Shown piece after piece: positions 8,871-23,275 of a DNA stretch of 64,000 bases. The DNA comes from Trichosphaerium sp. ATCC 40318 (taxonomy: Eukaryota > Discosea > Flabellinia > Trichosidae). A program made the position numbers and the translations under genes. Position 1 is the stretch's first letter, and every line of letters starts with the position of its first letter. Under the pieces are notes generated by a model that searched no databases, was not told where the DNA came from, and saw only the letters and a program-made list of their open reading frames with translations. The DNA lies in contig JALMLS010000211.1 in assembly GCA_038496445.1 (NCBI GenBank), positions 1 through 64,000 on the forward strand, read 5' to 3'.

Positions 8871-11800
8871 AAACAACATCCATAAGTATAAAAAATAGGA
8901 GAAAAAAAACAAACAAAAACAGTTTCACAACAGCAGTGTTTAGAGTATTTTTCAAAATAACAAATGGGAATACATCCAAAGAATATCAGTAATTGTTTTT
9001 ATGATATGAATATTGCTGTATGTAACAACAGTCATAAAATAGAAATGGTTTTTGTTTCGGACAAAAAAACGTACAAAAGTAATGTCATCATCGTTATCAA
9101 CTTCTGTACCAACATCACCGCCTCCCATACCTTGCAAAAGAGCTAAAGAATGTATTAATTAAACTATTACACTAACAAGAACAAAATATATTCTAGTACC
9201 ATCGAACTCAATCCCAGGGAACTCTGCCCAAGGAGTTCCACCTCCAAAACCGAAACCAGTGCCAACTTCACCACTATTAGACGTCCCTCAGGCGACATAT
9301 TGTTTGAGCTTAGAGTAGGACATGAAGCAAGAGTACCACCACGTAATGTGGCATACTCACTAAGCGACTCTTCAGAGCCGCTATGCTCGATCATGTCACT
9401 TTCGTCGGATTCGTGTCCAAAAAGATCAAAAATGGTAGAATCCAAAGGTTTCAATGACCTCTCCCTTGTCTCTTCTGAATCTAATAGTACTTGCGCTATT
9501 GCTGCTGATGTTACAGTAGTTCCTTCTCCAGGTTGATCAGAGAATCTTGATTGGATATGGAGGTGTTTAGGAGGTACAATCTTTGCAGTATTCAAAGTAA
9601 GGAACCTGAGGAGCAGTGTTAGATACAAATGTGAATTATGACTCATTGACGTACGATACAGGAGCTTGAATAATAGCAAATGATAAAGAATCTATTGCTG
9701 CCTCCCAGTTATCTTTTCCTTCGACATTGAACCTGATAATGGTTAGAACAGAGTTAAAAGCTTGTTTGTTTAATTTCTTCAAAAAAACGTACAGTTCTTT
9801 GCAAAGCAAATGGGCCCATACGACTCCTGATTTGCTAGATCCGTGCCAATCTGATATAGACCGAGAAATAAGAAGCTGTCTTATGATTTGCATAGTAGCA
9901 CTACGATATTTCTTTGGACCTAAATGAACAGTTTAGTAAAAAGTGTTAACTCCAATGTCTGAGTTGATTATTTTTTTTCTTCAAAACAAAAATGGTACCT
10001 TCGTTAATTAAAGCGAATAGGAACGACATGGTAAAGTAACTATACGATGGAAACAATACTTGACACAATGGTTTAGCCAAATCAGCTAAAAATCCGGCAA
10101 GTGATCGATCCTACACAACATAAGCTTTCGGGTTTTTTGATACAATTGTTTGGTGAAAAACGTACATTCGCTGTTAGGGATTCGAAGACTTTACCTAGTC
10201 TAGAATGGCTATGCGCATGGCATGTACGAGCAATACTTCTTACTACATCAGTAGGTATACGTTTCAAAAGAATACGGTGACAGATATACGGAAGTAACGC
10301 GACCTTGAATTCAAAAAAAGTGAGCAAGAGAAAAAAAAAGATTCGTTTTTGAATTGACTTGAAGTCAGAACGTACCACAGTGATAGCGAATCTGTTTGGT
10401 TGAGGTTGTACAATAGCATCCGAAGGTACATCTATAAGCTCAATAATACACTAATAATAGAATAAATTAGGAATAGAGTCAAAAGGACAAAGAGGTATAC
10501 AACGTACTTGGATTGTAACGTCTTCAGTCAAGTCGGAAAAAAGTCCTTTGAAAAGAAGCGGTTGTATGCCTATAAACACAGGCGTCCTAGGTACAAGGTA
10601 AGATAGCAATATAATAAGCCTTATGATACCATTTAGGTGCCCTCTCTTCAAGTACTTGACGAACAAGTTCTTGGTGAAATTCCAACCTTTTCAAAAGAAT
10701 CAACAATAACTTCAATGTGCCTAAACGAACACCCATAAGAAACATATTAGACGTTGATAATAACATACTAAAGTATAATTGCTCATAATCAATATGAAGA
10801 AGTGCAACAGTTGCCCAGAATAATTGAGGGAATAAAATAAGTTTTTGAGAATCAAGGTTATCAACTAGAGACTGTAACGTTACTAGTATCTCCATAGATA
10901 TACATAAATTCTGTTTGTTCTGTTTAGCAACTTGTATTGCTCCAATATTCTTCTTAAGTGTCTCGAGAAGATCAAATGTAATATCCTTAGCAACTTGTGG
11001 CTTAAGTGACCTTAAATCAAATAATGTAAGAAAAAAAGAAGAACAAAAGAGGAACAAAAACTATAAACTGTAGTGCCTGTAAATCTGCAATGAACGTGCA
11101 CCAACATGTGAATTGGAACTATGTAAAGCCCATTGAAGTGCTTTAAAAACATTGTTAATGAAGTAGAGATATGCACAGTTTGTTAAAGACATACCTTGAA
11201 CTTCCCAATCACTTACAAGATTATTTCGTCCAAAAATAGTAACAACAGTTTGTACAAGATCTTCAAGTTGATCTGCACTAACAATATGAGGTACTTTAAT
11301 TGATATATCCTCATAAGCCCAGAAATGGTGTCCTGCTTTTGCCTCAAGGACTTCCTGAAGGTCAATAGCTTCTTTATAACGGAACTCTTCTTGATTTGTT
11401 AATTTCTCTAGAAATGAAGTAAGACAACAGTGTTCAGTTCTTGTATTTGTTCAATCTAACCTTTTGCTTCAAGTGGTTGTATACAGAATACACGAGCAAG
11501 ATTTAATAGAAGGATACGTCCATGCTCATGTACAACAGAAACTTGTGCGTCAAGACTTAGAAATACAATCTGTAAAGCAACAGCCAAATGTTGTTCAAAC
11601 TGGATTGTTACTTCATACGACAAATGTGCAAGCAGTACAAGTGTAAGATGCCCTATAACACATATGTTAAACAACTCTGGTTACAAAAGATTATATATTA
11701 GTATGTACCTCGTGTGAGACCCCAATTTTTAGTGCCAGCATAGGAATGTCTTGTGATTACTTTATCAAACTTTAGTTGAGTTGTTTTCAACCGTTTTCTA

Positions 11801-14800
11801 GTTGCTTTAGCATCCTCCAAGTTAACGCTGTCTCTATTGTTGTATAAGCAATAATTGAATAAATACTATGGTATTGATAACATACACAAGTGGTGGGATA
11901 CTAATCCGTAAGGAGTGAGGGTTAGAACGGTCTAACTCTCCTCGTCTTCTTGGTGTTGAAGAATTTTTTCTTTTACCCTTCTTTGAGCTATCCTTGGACT
12001 CAGAGGATCCAGCAGCATTACCAAGAGATGATACATATCCAAATAAAGTGCTCACAGTATAAACAGGGTTTTGCCTTGCCAAATTGATGCATACACGCTT
12101 TGCAAGCGGCAAAAAGTCGAAGTTTCGCTAAACAAAAGTAAGAAAAAAATTACAAAGTGCTGTTGAGATGCCTCATCTGTACCTTCTTCATGCCCATTGT
12201 AAGTAAGTACGATAAGATTGGATCTATGTTATCATGTTTTTCTGCTAATGTACGCCATAGTTGCTCAATCTTTTCAGGGAATTTTGAACAGTACTGTTGA
12301 GTAATATAAAGTAGAGTCTATTTCGTGTAAGAAAAAAAAAAGAAAACACAACTGAAGAAGGTTCTCTTTTTTTTCAAAATCATTCGTTACCTTCATAACA
12401 AAATCAAGAGATTCCTCAGACATATTGGCACATGATATATTAGCAAGCCAAGGAACAGCATAACGAAGCATTTGACGTTGTCTGACAAAACTTTCAGCTA
12501 TATCAAGCCATCGAGCAATTTCTCCAAGAACTTCTAAAGTAAGCTTCGCATGGCTCTTTGCAAGGTGCTCTGAAAGTCTAACCTATAAGAAGTGTTATTA
12601 AAGGTTCCTAATATTAAATATAGGTTGGGAAATAGTGACACATACTTGCGCACGCTCATAGGTCTGTTCGATAGCACTTTCAATTGCGATATCTTTTTTT
12701 ATTCTCCATTCTTCGTCTAGACCTGTCTGTGACTTAAATAGCAATAGAAGCTCATATGCGCTATTGCGAACTTTAAATCGTCTATCACCCATCTAGATAT
12801 ATTGTTATAAAAAGCAAGTCACTCCATTCAAACACCGAAGAAACATGAAAAAAGCAAGAACAACGCAAGTCAAAAACATTCCACAAATAGCTTATAGTTA
12901 TTTCTGTTCAGTGCGTACCATGAAAATGATCAAGTGAAGTAACATAGCGTTAGTACACGGTAACACTCTCTGATTATTATTATCTCTATTTGTAAATGGG
13001 AATAGCTCAACCATGGCAGTAAAGTAAGCACCACCTAAAGAAAAAAATAAGAAAAAAAAGAAGTAATAATAAAAAGACACGTGGAATTCGCATCTATTGT
13101 TCCTTTATGCGTACCAATATTATTCTGGGAGTGTAAATACATTTGATGGAAGCAGACACCAATAAACTTAGTACTCTGAATATTTGTCTCAAGGAAAGAC
13201 TCCAGCATAGTCTTGGCAACTTGTACAAACTAAAGAATAAAAAAATCAAAAAAAATCAAAAATCCAAGAAAACATCATTAAGAAGGAACCAGCTCGTTCT
13301 TAGCTTCAATTCCTCTAAATATGTTCTTAATACTTACCTTTTCATTTGTACGTTTAAGCATTCTTCCAAACCACTTCAGAATTTCAGAGTTTTCATTAAC
13401 TTCTTCAAAATGCTCCCCTTTAAGAACAGCCGTTATAGCCTAACATTATTAACATTTAGTCAATGTTTAATTAACACGATTCAAATGACGTACATCACAA
13501 GCAACTATTTGTAGGTACAACAGTTGGTCCCGGAACATTTTACTAAACTGTTGAACTCTGGATGACGTTAGTTTGTGATAAAGTAATGTAACAACAAAAA
13601 GAAACTACAAAAAAAAATAACAAAAATGAATAAGAAACCGCACTGATTTGCTCCTGGGCTGCTATGTAAATGATTCATAATACGTTCCTATAAAGATAAG
13701 TGTGTATAAGAATAATCTTATAAGTATGTATGTATATACATACCATAGTACGCCCAGAATTCTCTTCATCAGCCCATTTTCGAAGTAAGGAAAAGAGTTC
13801 CTGCTTCAATGCCTTTTGAATAGAAAACAATGTTAGGTTTGATATCTCGTATAATTCTTCTGAAAATAAATATATGAGTATGAAGTACCTTGCCCAGAGG
13901 TTTGTTATTTTTAGCTAATCGACTTGCTAACGATCTAACAAGATGACAAAACGTGAATCTCATTAAAAGAACTTGTGAAGAAATATCATCATTTCTTATC
14001 GTTAAAAACCTCGCCATCTCCTACTCACAAATGTCAAATCATACATCTCCTACTCATTGATATACGCACAGATGCAAACTCAATAATAGTGATTTGAATG
14101 GTAGAATCTTTAGAAAGGATCTGAGAATCAATGTGTTCAGTAATGTAGCTGTAAATCATTTGAATATCACTTCTTAGACGGAATCTATTGTGGATCTTTC
14201 CACGACGAAGCCTGCCGGCTGTATACACACCCTGGAACTTCTTAAGAAGAGGTTGGATACTCTTAAATAGTTGAGGGTATGCACTTGAAGCAGTACGCTG
14301 AAGAGCCTAGAATTCAATGAATATTCGTCAAGGAATCAAAAAAAAAACTTACAGTAACAGCTGCATCTCTGAACTCTTGGCGAGAGCTACTTAAATATGG
14401 AATGATAATAGAAAATAATTGCTTGGATGACAGAGAATCTTTATTCAAGCTAGGAAAACGTCAACATTCATGAAGCAGTCTCGAATGAAAAAAAAAATAA
14501 CAAAACCTACCTTTGGCTACTTCTACGCTCCGACAATGGTTGAGGTTCAGATTCGGTGTCAATTGTTGGTACACAAGTACATGCGAATACAATATAATTA
14601 CTCAACCATGTTAACATAGACAACTAGGGTATGTATAAGTAAGTTAAAAGAACAACAAAACAAAAAAAAAAAGAAGTAAACTTCAACCACGTGAAAAATC
14701 CACTAACCTGTTCCGTTGTCAACGCTACACCACTCTTTATATCAATAAGGGTTGCTTTCACCCTATGTAACCGAGAACAAATCTATAACGTGTAAGAACA

Positions 14801-17800
14801 AAGAGATACAACGCTTATATCTATAGATAACTTACAATACCCCAAGCATGCCATCGTGCACCATTACAGAGCTCTCTCATATAATACAACAAGTCTCCAA
14901 GTACTAACGTCCAGAATTTTTGTGGTCTAACTCTTGCAGCATGTCTAATATCATATTCTGCTTCTTGATCGTAATGAAGCATTGCTTCCTTTTTACTCCG
15001 TTGTTTTGCACCTGAGAGCTTCTCAGAGGGTCCTTGGCTAAGCTTCTTTATAATATCAGGCCCAGATTGGTCAAAAATGTCCATGACACGAGTGTCAGGG
15101 AGCAAGTCCTCATCTATTTTAGATGTTAAAAAAATGTAAAAGAAATAATAGTAAAATGTACCCAAAGAGGATTCGCTGTTGTAGAAGAAATAATAGACAT
15201 GACGAACTTCATACAATACATCAAGTGCCCACACACGAATATTAGGTTCTGAACTGCATAAGAATGCAATAGCCATACCCTATTTATAGTGTTAATACAA
15301 TGTTGACGATACGATTTAAAAAAAAAATCAAATAAAAATATGTACCTCAATGGACTCAATAGAAAGCTGTAGTGACTCTCTAACTTTCTTACTCGAATTT
15401 GTGTTTGATTCTTTCTCTAGAATAGATGCCCAAGTCTAGTTACAACCGAAGGGTTAGTGACACATATGAACGAAAAGGGAAAAAAAAGCTTCATACAGCC
15501 AACAGTTTTACAAGCTTGAACAACAGCTGTTCTAACACAAGCGTTTGAGAATGTGGTATAGTTAGAATGAATTCTGCCAAATACTTAATGAGATAAGCGC
15601 GGAAATCAGGTCGCTTTTGCATCAACCTATCAAGAGCAGCACTCGCTTCTCTGGCAATCGCTTAACGAAAATTTAGCATGAAGGTAAACCAAACACCTTC
15701 AATGATTACTTACTTGGATCCAAGTGAATAATCAGTCTAGCAAGGGCCTGAGAAAGACCTGCTTGAGGTAAACTACCACCAACAGGAAGAATCTTTGGTA
15801 CACAACGTAGTATTGTGCTTATACAATGTAAAAATAAATTATCTCTCTCACCACGCAAAAGCTCTAAATAAATTACACCAATTAGTTTAACATCTTGTAC
15901 TGTATATAATATACCGTTCAAGGGCTTCGCATGCTGAGATCGTGTGTAGTTGCCATAAGCCTTATCTAGACTTGAGAAGAGAACAAAAAGGGCTACATTA
16001 ATCTTTTCCAAATAAGGCTAAAAATAGATGTTCAGTACAAAGTGGCTCTAGCTTTCCCTGAAACATACCTGTAACGTTTTTTCGTGAGTTACCACTGTAG
16101 TAACAATATAACTCTTTTTTAGACGTTCTGCATATTTTTCACTACATAGAAGTGCTGCCACTAATCGTACACCAACAACTAATGGTCTTGAAAGTTAAGG
16201 AAGAAGTCATTTCAAAAAAAAAAAAAAAGAAAAAATAGTGTATTCGTTTCGAAAGTCATCAATAAGGATACTCAGGCTGGTCCAAAAATTCTGTGTGATT
16301 TATCAAAAGACCACGATCAGATAGCTGTAATGATGTTAGTAATATGTACGATAGTGAAGGAGGGAAGTAATAAATTGACGTACACCAATACCAGGTTTGT
16401 TTTGCAAAAGAATTACTTCAATAGCATAATGTAAATTATGTTGAGAAATGACAAACAACGTATCAACAAACACGTCTAATGAATCACCCTATTTTAAGAA
16501 AAACAAATGTTAAACTCTTCATCTAATAACCTTACAACACAATCTTCATTTATAGTACCTCATTGATATAGCTTGGTTTAAATAAAGGTACCAAGTAATC
16601 AAATATATGAGAAGCAACAAACTCTATTACTTTTGCAGGTGTTTCAACACCACTTCTCTCAACTTTTACTTCTTTTGTTGATATAAGGTATGTATCAAGT
16701 AAGAATAATATAGATTCTAATAAAGGAGGTCTACATACAATAATATTTAGATACAAGCAAAAGAAATAAAAAGAAAACAAACATTTCTGCGTACCTGTTC
16801 TTAACATCTTTCAAACCAGCTAACACCAAACGTTGCATTAATTGCCATCCAATAGCAAGAAAATCAGTTTGCGGACCACCACATAGAGACCCAGTAAGCA
16901 TTGGCCACCACATCTAAAGGTTTTAGTTTTACAAAACTCTTTTTTTTTTTCGCAACTTACTGCTATTTCCTTCTTTTTCTTTGTCTTAATATACTTGACA
17001 TTTTCAGTGAAGTACTTGTTCATCTGCGTTGTCCATTTTTCAAGTAAGTTATTATCAACATCTGTAAATCTATGCGTTCTTATACGGTTTAACGGCCGCA
17101 CTAACTTTACGTATATCTAAAGAATAACATGAATAAACGAAAAAAAAATGAGATTAATTATGGATGTACATCTGAAAATTGTTGTTTCGTCTCTTTCTTC
17201 ACTTCTTGACGATTCATGTAGTCATATATACGTTGCAAGAAACGAAAAGGTGATAAGCTTTCAGAATGAAAACCTTGCGCAGTCCCAAATAGGTGTGTCT
17301 GAGATAAGAGTCAAAATAGAGTCAAATACATACTTGTAATTGATAAAATTAATAAAATTATAACGCACGTCCAAACGCAAGTATTGTACACATTGAATCA
17401 TAGCACCTGCTCGTTTATCCTTTGGTTTGAATTTTTGAGCAAATATTTCAACAATCTCAACCCACCTAGGAGGCCTCCATCAATGACAAATCGAAAAAAA
17501 AAAGAAAAAAGTGTAATCAGCAGGTTACCTATACGGAGACAACTTGCCAATAATTCTAGCATAGTTATCTAGAACTCTCTTACGTATTTCATCTAATAAA
17601 AGTTCTTCATCTCCTTTTCTCGATAGCAGAACCTGAGAAGATCGATTGTGATTAAAAAAAATGCAACAGAATAAAAATTTCAAATAAAAGACAAAAAGGG
17701 CAATGTTCAAGTCTTTAACAGTTCTCTATTTACCTCAAACCTATCCATACAATCCTTTTCAAAGTTACTTGGTAGTAATTTAGCGTTTAAACCAGTTAAA

Positions 17801-18616
17801 CGCTCCATAGTGGCTAACATTGATCTCCCATAAATCAATTCAACGACCAACTAATACAGTAAGAACAGTTGTCATTTACACAACGTTAGGTCATCATTTG
17901 GGCGTTTTTTTTTTTTTGTAGTGTGAAACGGAGAATGTGGTTTTTTTTCGTAATTGTACCTTGTTTCTTTCCTCTTGTAGGTATTTACCTTTAATACTAC
18001 GTCGTATGGGGTTAATTATAATCAAATTTAAGATTTTTAAATTCAACAACTGTACTTTTTTTTAAATAGATCCACTTGGTGATCGCGCCAGTCAATGTAA
18101 CAAGATACAACGACGTTTAAAAATTGTTGGCCCTTTTTGTACGGTTTAATTAGATGATCATTTGATTATATTGTTCGTACTAGGTGCGCAATAGCTTCAA
18201 TAAGCCGTGTAAACTCTGCATCAAAAATAATAGCTTCAATATTTACAGTTTCCTCCTACTTGTAATCAGATGGTGCGCACACGCTAAAAACGCACCAAAG
18301 GCTTGTTTTTGACACTATTGGTAATTTTGGAGTTTGTCTTCGCTATAAACTCGGCAAATAGCGCATTGATAATATAGTCGCCCTCAGAGCCTTTCCAGTC
18401 GAGCGTTGGTATATTTGAGCCAAGTAACACTACCAAGTCCGCGTAAGTTTTACCTTTGCGAATACTCTTCTTTCGAGGGTTTTGGCGCTTCGCCTTCTTG
18501 CCACGGGTAGTAGAATTATCATCTTTATTGCCGTTGGATTTTCTGTCAGAATCAATGTCTATCTTTACGGCGCGGCTAGATCGATGATTCTTGCTTCGTT
18601 TTCCGTGTTGAGACAT
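8512..18616 (-). CDS. Furry / PAG1 / Mor2 family cell-morphogenesis scaffold
   Basis: A large gene of about 10 kb with more than 20 short introns, probably encoding some 2,500 residues (my estimate). ATG at 18616 opens a basic Lys/Arg-rich leader. Family landmarks follow in order: FDAEFTRLIEAIAHL, the block near 17.1 kb RPLNRIRTHRFTDVD, CVPKILPVGGSLPQAGLSQ then LARLIIHLDPSK (human FRY has IPRLIPDGM... and LTIHMDEELR here), GMAIAFLCSSEPN, MLRYAVPWLANI, and NICVIGHLTLVLLAHLS near 11.6 kb. These HEAT/ARM-like proteins scaffold NDR/LATS kinases with MOB at the cell cortex and mitotic spindle (family knowledge). The gene ends with an unusual Lys/Glu/Asp-rich tail (stop at 8512). Part of the gene, 13857-15320, is duplicated inverted at 2893-4356. 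Confidence 0.88.
13857..15320 (-). repeat. Source copy of the inverted Furry duplication
   Basis: This part of the Furry gene is repeated in reverse orientation at 2893-4356, about 9.5 kb away. The central 1.2 kb appears identical and the edges are diverged. It includes the exons with GMAIAFLCSSEPN, VMDIFDQSGPD and LFKSIQPLLKKF, and the intron at about 13890-13862. Confidence 0.85.
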
Positions 18617-18798
18617 TATTTACTTGACGAGCATTCAATTCTAGCTTGTAGTTGACGGAACAGCTTTTAAACAGCAGCAACGCCTGAAGAACTAATAAAC
18701 TGTTGCAGCAGAGTACTGTAGGCGCTTTAATCACAAAATACCTGCTTTGACCTCGCATTTTAGCCACAAAAGGATAAAACGTGTAGTTTTTAAACGAA
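18617..18798. promoter_or_regulatory. Bidirectional promoter, Furry / GPR107-like
   Basis: The start codons of two divergent genes lie 182 bases apart, so both promoters and 5' leaders must share this interval. I see no clear TATA box. The shared space suggests, but does not prove, co-regulation. Confidence 0.6.
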
Positions 18799-21748
18799 AT
18801 GTCACTCTTGGCTAAGCCAATAACTATAGTGGCTATTCTCCTTTTTATTATTGGGGTTAATGCTCTTATACACGAAGATATAAGATTTGTAAAGGACGAT
18901 AGAGCCTCAATTTTCATCGAGAAGTTCGGTCTTATCATTGGAGGTCATTATAGTGTCAGGGCAACAAATATAACAGTACGCAACGCCGAAATTCACCAAA
19001 CCCCAAATTTTTTGCCTACGTTGCACTGAAGAATATTGTTTCTTACCTTACATAAGGTATACGACTCTAATGGAAAAATAATACCAAGCAAAGATTGGAA
19101 TAAGCCAGATAGTCCTCCAAACTATGGTCTACTATTTAAACTATCAAGAGACGACGGAATGCCAACACGAGAGGTTGGTCCTGGCTTGGAATGTCCTCTT
19201 AGCGAAAAGTCAACCTCTGTTATAAAGAGCGAGAGAGCTATGCCATTTCTCACGTAAGTTTTTATCAATTTGAAGCAAATGTGAAATCAAACGTTTGAAA
19301 ATGTCCCTCAAATTCCTTCAATCGCTCAACGACGGTTCAAAAACTACTTGTCAACAATTTTTAAACTGCTATTTGGATCTTTTGTGGACAAATCAGTTTT
19401 GTTGACTCTTTCTCGTAGGGAAACGCTAAGTGTTCAGAACAATATCAAAAAAGCCAATGAGGAAGGCGTTTATCAACTATTCTTTATTAATTGCGCAAAA
19501 AGCACAGAACATACCAAAGTTTCCTTCAAAGTACGACTATTATACTCATATCGTATACTAATAATATTTAGCTACACGCTGAGTTCTACCACGTCATGGT
19601 ACGTTGAGCTCTTGGTTCACAATCTCGTCTTTTAGTAATTATTGCTTTTTTTTGTTTTATGTTTAACCTTTGGTTTAAACCTCGTCTGCACGGGCTATAG
19701 TCGTTTATTAATACTGCATGGAGCAACACCATTTATGTGTATACATATATGATCCACAGCAGCCATTTACAAGAGCGAAATTTTTGGTTTTTTAATTTTT
19801 TGTTAAAATGTGTTTTTTTAGGCTGGTGGCGATATAAATCATTTACAAGCTGGAGAGTTTCCTCTACCAACAATATACCTTGCTATTTTTCTTATTAGCA
19901 CATGTCTTATTATAATGTGGACTCTTAGCTACTTGGTGCCTCTACTAAAAGGAAAACAGTACGTGCATTGTCATTGTAAATAACAAACACAGCAAAAAAA
20001 AAAGAATCTGAAATGTAATGACACGTGCCAAATCAATTTTTGTTTTTTTTGGATTTTAACTGTTTCTTTCTATAGGGGATATGCTACACAACAAAACAGT
20101 AATGTTAAGCGATTACAAGTGCTGTTGACTGTGTTATTTGTATTCAAAGCATTGACATTACTATGCAGAGCCGTACGTTTTCTCTTCAAAGTTATTTTCA
20201 ACATTGTCCCTCATGTCACTGATTTAATTTTGTCACTTTGCTTCGGCAAATGATATTTGCATACTCTTTTTTACTCTATTCAATGTACACCAAGTATTAC
20301 AGTATCACAAGAGACCCTTTTTGAGTAAAATATTTTGCTTCAAAAAACAACTTTTCCAAAGAGTCTTTTTTTTTTTTCCCAGCCTCAGTCGCTTGACCTC
20401 GGGACTATCCACGTTTAATTTCTAACCGAGTCTAATAGATTGAATACCATTATATCAAAACAACCGGAGAGCCAAAAGGATGGAATATACCTTTCTATGT
20501 CTTTACATTGTGCGTTTGTAAAAAATATTTGAAGGTATTTTGTTTGCTAACTTTTCTTCTACAGTGTCAAGGGAACTATGTTGTTTACAGTCTTCTTACT
20601 AATCGGAACCGGTTGGGCTTTTATTAAACAATACTTGAGCAGCAGAGATAAAAAATTGATCATCGTCGTAAGTACACAACGCTCACGTTAAGTGAGGCAC
20701 TCGGCTATTGTAATTTCCCGAACTTTTCGGGATTACTTATTTGCCCGCTCTAGGTTGTTCCGCTTCAAGTTTTGGCTAATATAGCCTTTGTTATTATGGA
20801 TGAGACTTCCCCAAGCACACGAGGATGGTTAGGATGGGTACGAAAAGAATCGAGGATCACACTTCTTTATTTGGTTCTTGTTCCGTGGGTTACACATTTT
20901 CTGAAAGCCTTTTTCGTCATTTGACGTTTTTTTTTTTTGTGCAAAAGTTTTTTCCCCTTTTCTCTCCTTTGTATCTTAGACGTCTTATTTCTTTCTTTTT
21001 TTTAGCGTCAATTGTTTCAATTAGTGGATTTGATATGTAGCGCTGCTATAATAATACCAATATTCTGGTCTATTAAACACTTAAAGGCTGCTCAATCTAC
21101 AGATGGAAAAGGTAAGTACATGACGTTAAAATTTTTATTTTCCGACATCAAACGAAATGGCGTCAATGACGTGCTTTTGTCGAAAAATAAAATATCTCCT
21201 TTTATTTCCGTTTGCCCTAACTTTTATGACGTTCTAACTACCTTTGTTATGTAGCTGCTAGAATTATAAACAAGATGAGACTGTTCAGACAATATTACCT
21301 GACTGTCGTTGTGTACATCTATTTTACACGTTTTATTATAATCCTTCTTGATTACACTCTACCTTTCACTGTACTATGGCTTTCTCCTCTATTCAGCGAG
21401 CTTGCTACACTTATATTCTTTTGTATCACAGGGTACGTATACGTCTATCATCACGTACCATCTCGTGCAAACGAAAATTCATCAAACTTGTCACGTTATT
21501 TGCGTAGTATTTAACGTTTTTCTTGGATACCTTTCCCTATTTTATTTCTCACTTCAAGTCCATTCTACTCTTGAATTTCTTTCTTATTTTTAGATCTTCC
21601 TAACCTTTCTTTTTCGTTTAGATGGAATTTCAGACCTACAGAGGATAATAACTACTTCTCTGTACTCCCTGTAGATGATAGTGGTGAAATACAAATGGAT
21701 ACTATAAACAGAGGAGATGATGACGATGTTGTAACCCTAGAGGATTAA
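18799..21748 (+). CDS. GPR107/GPR108 family (GOST) seven-transmembrane protein
   Basis: Ten or so exons give a protein of about 470 residues with a signal peptide (PITIVAILLFIIGVNALI), a luminal domain and seven membrane spans. Family signatures are strong: LQAGEFPLPTIYL at the first span, FKALTLLCRAIEYHYI, GTGWAFIKQYLSSRDKK, VPLQVLANIAFVIMDE, LVDLICSAAIIIPIFWSIKH, LFRQYYLTVVVYIYFTRFII and a C-terminal GWNFRP followed by an acidic tail ending before TAA at 21746-21748. Human GPR107 has LSAGEIPLPKLY, GTGWAFIKH and RHYYVLIVCYIYFTRI at these positions. The family acts in Golgi and trans-Golgi trafficking rather than classical GPCR signalling (family knowledge). The luminal part is shorter than in the human protein. 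The ATG at 18799 starts directly before the signal peptide. Confidence 0.92.
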
Positions 21749-22138
21749 CGTCAAAGTTAACAAACAACCAACCAATAAAAAGAAAGATAAAACGAATGTA
21801 AAAAAAAAAAGACAAAAAAAAAAAAGCATTAACAAATAAATGAAAACAAAGCAAATGGATGAAATCAATTCAAGACATTGGTGGTTGTAGTTAACTTAAT
21901 TTTTTTTTTTTTTAGTGTACAAGAGATTTTACAGTTTTCACTTTTTTGGTCCTAGAAGAGAAACCCAAAAAGTGGTTTACAAGGTGGTTATTCGACGCCT
22001 GGTCTCATCCCCGTGAGATCCACGAGGAATGGAAAAAAGTGACAAGGCGTTTTCTTTGTTTAAATGCTCGGAGATGGCGACGCATTTGGTGATGTTTGTT
22101 GTGGTGTTGATTGGCGTTTTTTTTTTTTCAATCAATCT
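21749..22138. other. Convergent intergenic region
   Basis: About 390 bases between the convergent 3' ends of the GPR107-like and bZIP genes. It has several A-rich runs just after the 7TM stop that could serve polyadenylation. No gene is seen. Confidence 0.5.
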
Positions 22139-23275
22139 TCAATCTTCATCCTCGTCGTTTTCTTCAGCGCCCTTCTTTGTGAGTTTCCGGCGTTTCCTCA
22201 TACGTTCATTTTCTAACCTTGCTTCTGCCAACTAAAATGATTTTGTTTAGAATAACCACTTTCATAAGAACAAACGAAACGTTTAAAGTTTTTCCACCGC
22301 GGAAATTAATGATCCTTTCGGATAAGTCGGGAAAAAAAAAGCGGAATTTTTCACTCTGTAAAAATCTTACCTGAACACGAAGTTTGTTTGCCTCTAAAAC
22401 GACTTTATCTCTCTCCTCCTGTACAAGAGCTAACTGTGCATCCAGTTTATGGTTTCTTTTATTTAATTGCTGCACTTGTTCTTCCAAGCCTTCAATATAA
22501 ACCTTAAAACATGGTTAAAATAGATCATATGGTTAACAGTGATATGTGTAATAGCGTGATAGCACGAATGTTATCGCCCATTTCGATTTAATTCAGTTTT
22601 TTCAAAAAAACAAAAAAACAAAAAAAAAAAAAAACAACAAAATTCCAACGTGGTAAGGTTGGAAAAAAAAATAGTGATGACGTGTATTCTGGTACACAAA
22701 ACAAACAAAAACTGCGTTGCTATGGTTTAGCATGCTTACCTTTTTACGTTTTCGTGATTGTGCCGCAGACTGTCTATTCTTCATGCGTCTAAACACGTGG
22801 ATTTAATAATTAATTGCGGGGAGAACATAAGCGGGGGAGAAATTGTCTTTTTTGCTTTTTAATGAGGTTGTACCTCAATTCAAGTTTCATTTCTCTTGCG
22901 ACTGGTTTAGGTGCTTGCTGCTGGGCATTTGGATTACTGATAGAAGGAGCATGGGCGTTCCTTGCTTCTCGAGGTGTAGTAAACAGTTGGTGAATTGATG
23001 GCAATTGTTCTCCTGGGTAAGAAGGTGGTGGGCGCACGGGCGCCGTTGTTGTGGTATAAAATTGGTGTGTTTGGTTCGCGAAAGGTTGTACTGGAACAAA
23101 CTCGTAGCTTTGAGACTATACAAGCCATGAGATAACGTTTAAAGTATATTACTAACACACTTACCATTTGCTTTGTTGGTGAACGTCGTAGTATCATTCT
23201 AGGCACTGGTTTTACAGGTAGCATACACATATAGCTTTTTGGTATCTTTTCGTCATTTGACGTTGTTAGCATCAT
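22139..23275 (-). CDS. bZIP transcription factor
   Basis: Exons combine into a protein of roughly 200 residues starting at ATG 23275 (MMLTTSNDEK). The N-terminal half is Pro/Gln/Ser/Thr-rich. The bZIP domain sits near the C-terminus: basic region RRMKNRQSAAQSRKRKK, with the invariant Asn and Arg spaced as N-x7-R, followed by VYIEGLEEQVQQLNKRNHKL and further heptads with Leu, Val and Leu (DAQLALVQEERDKVVLEANK, LRVQLAEARLENER). The tail is basic then acidic (RKRRKLTKK...DEDED) before TGA at 22139-22141. This class binds DNA as a dimer. The spacer between the basic region and the first heptad Leu is normal. Which subfamily (ATF/CREB, HY5 or other) cannot be settled by eye. Confidence 0.88.
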
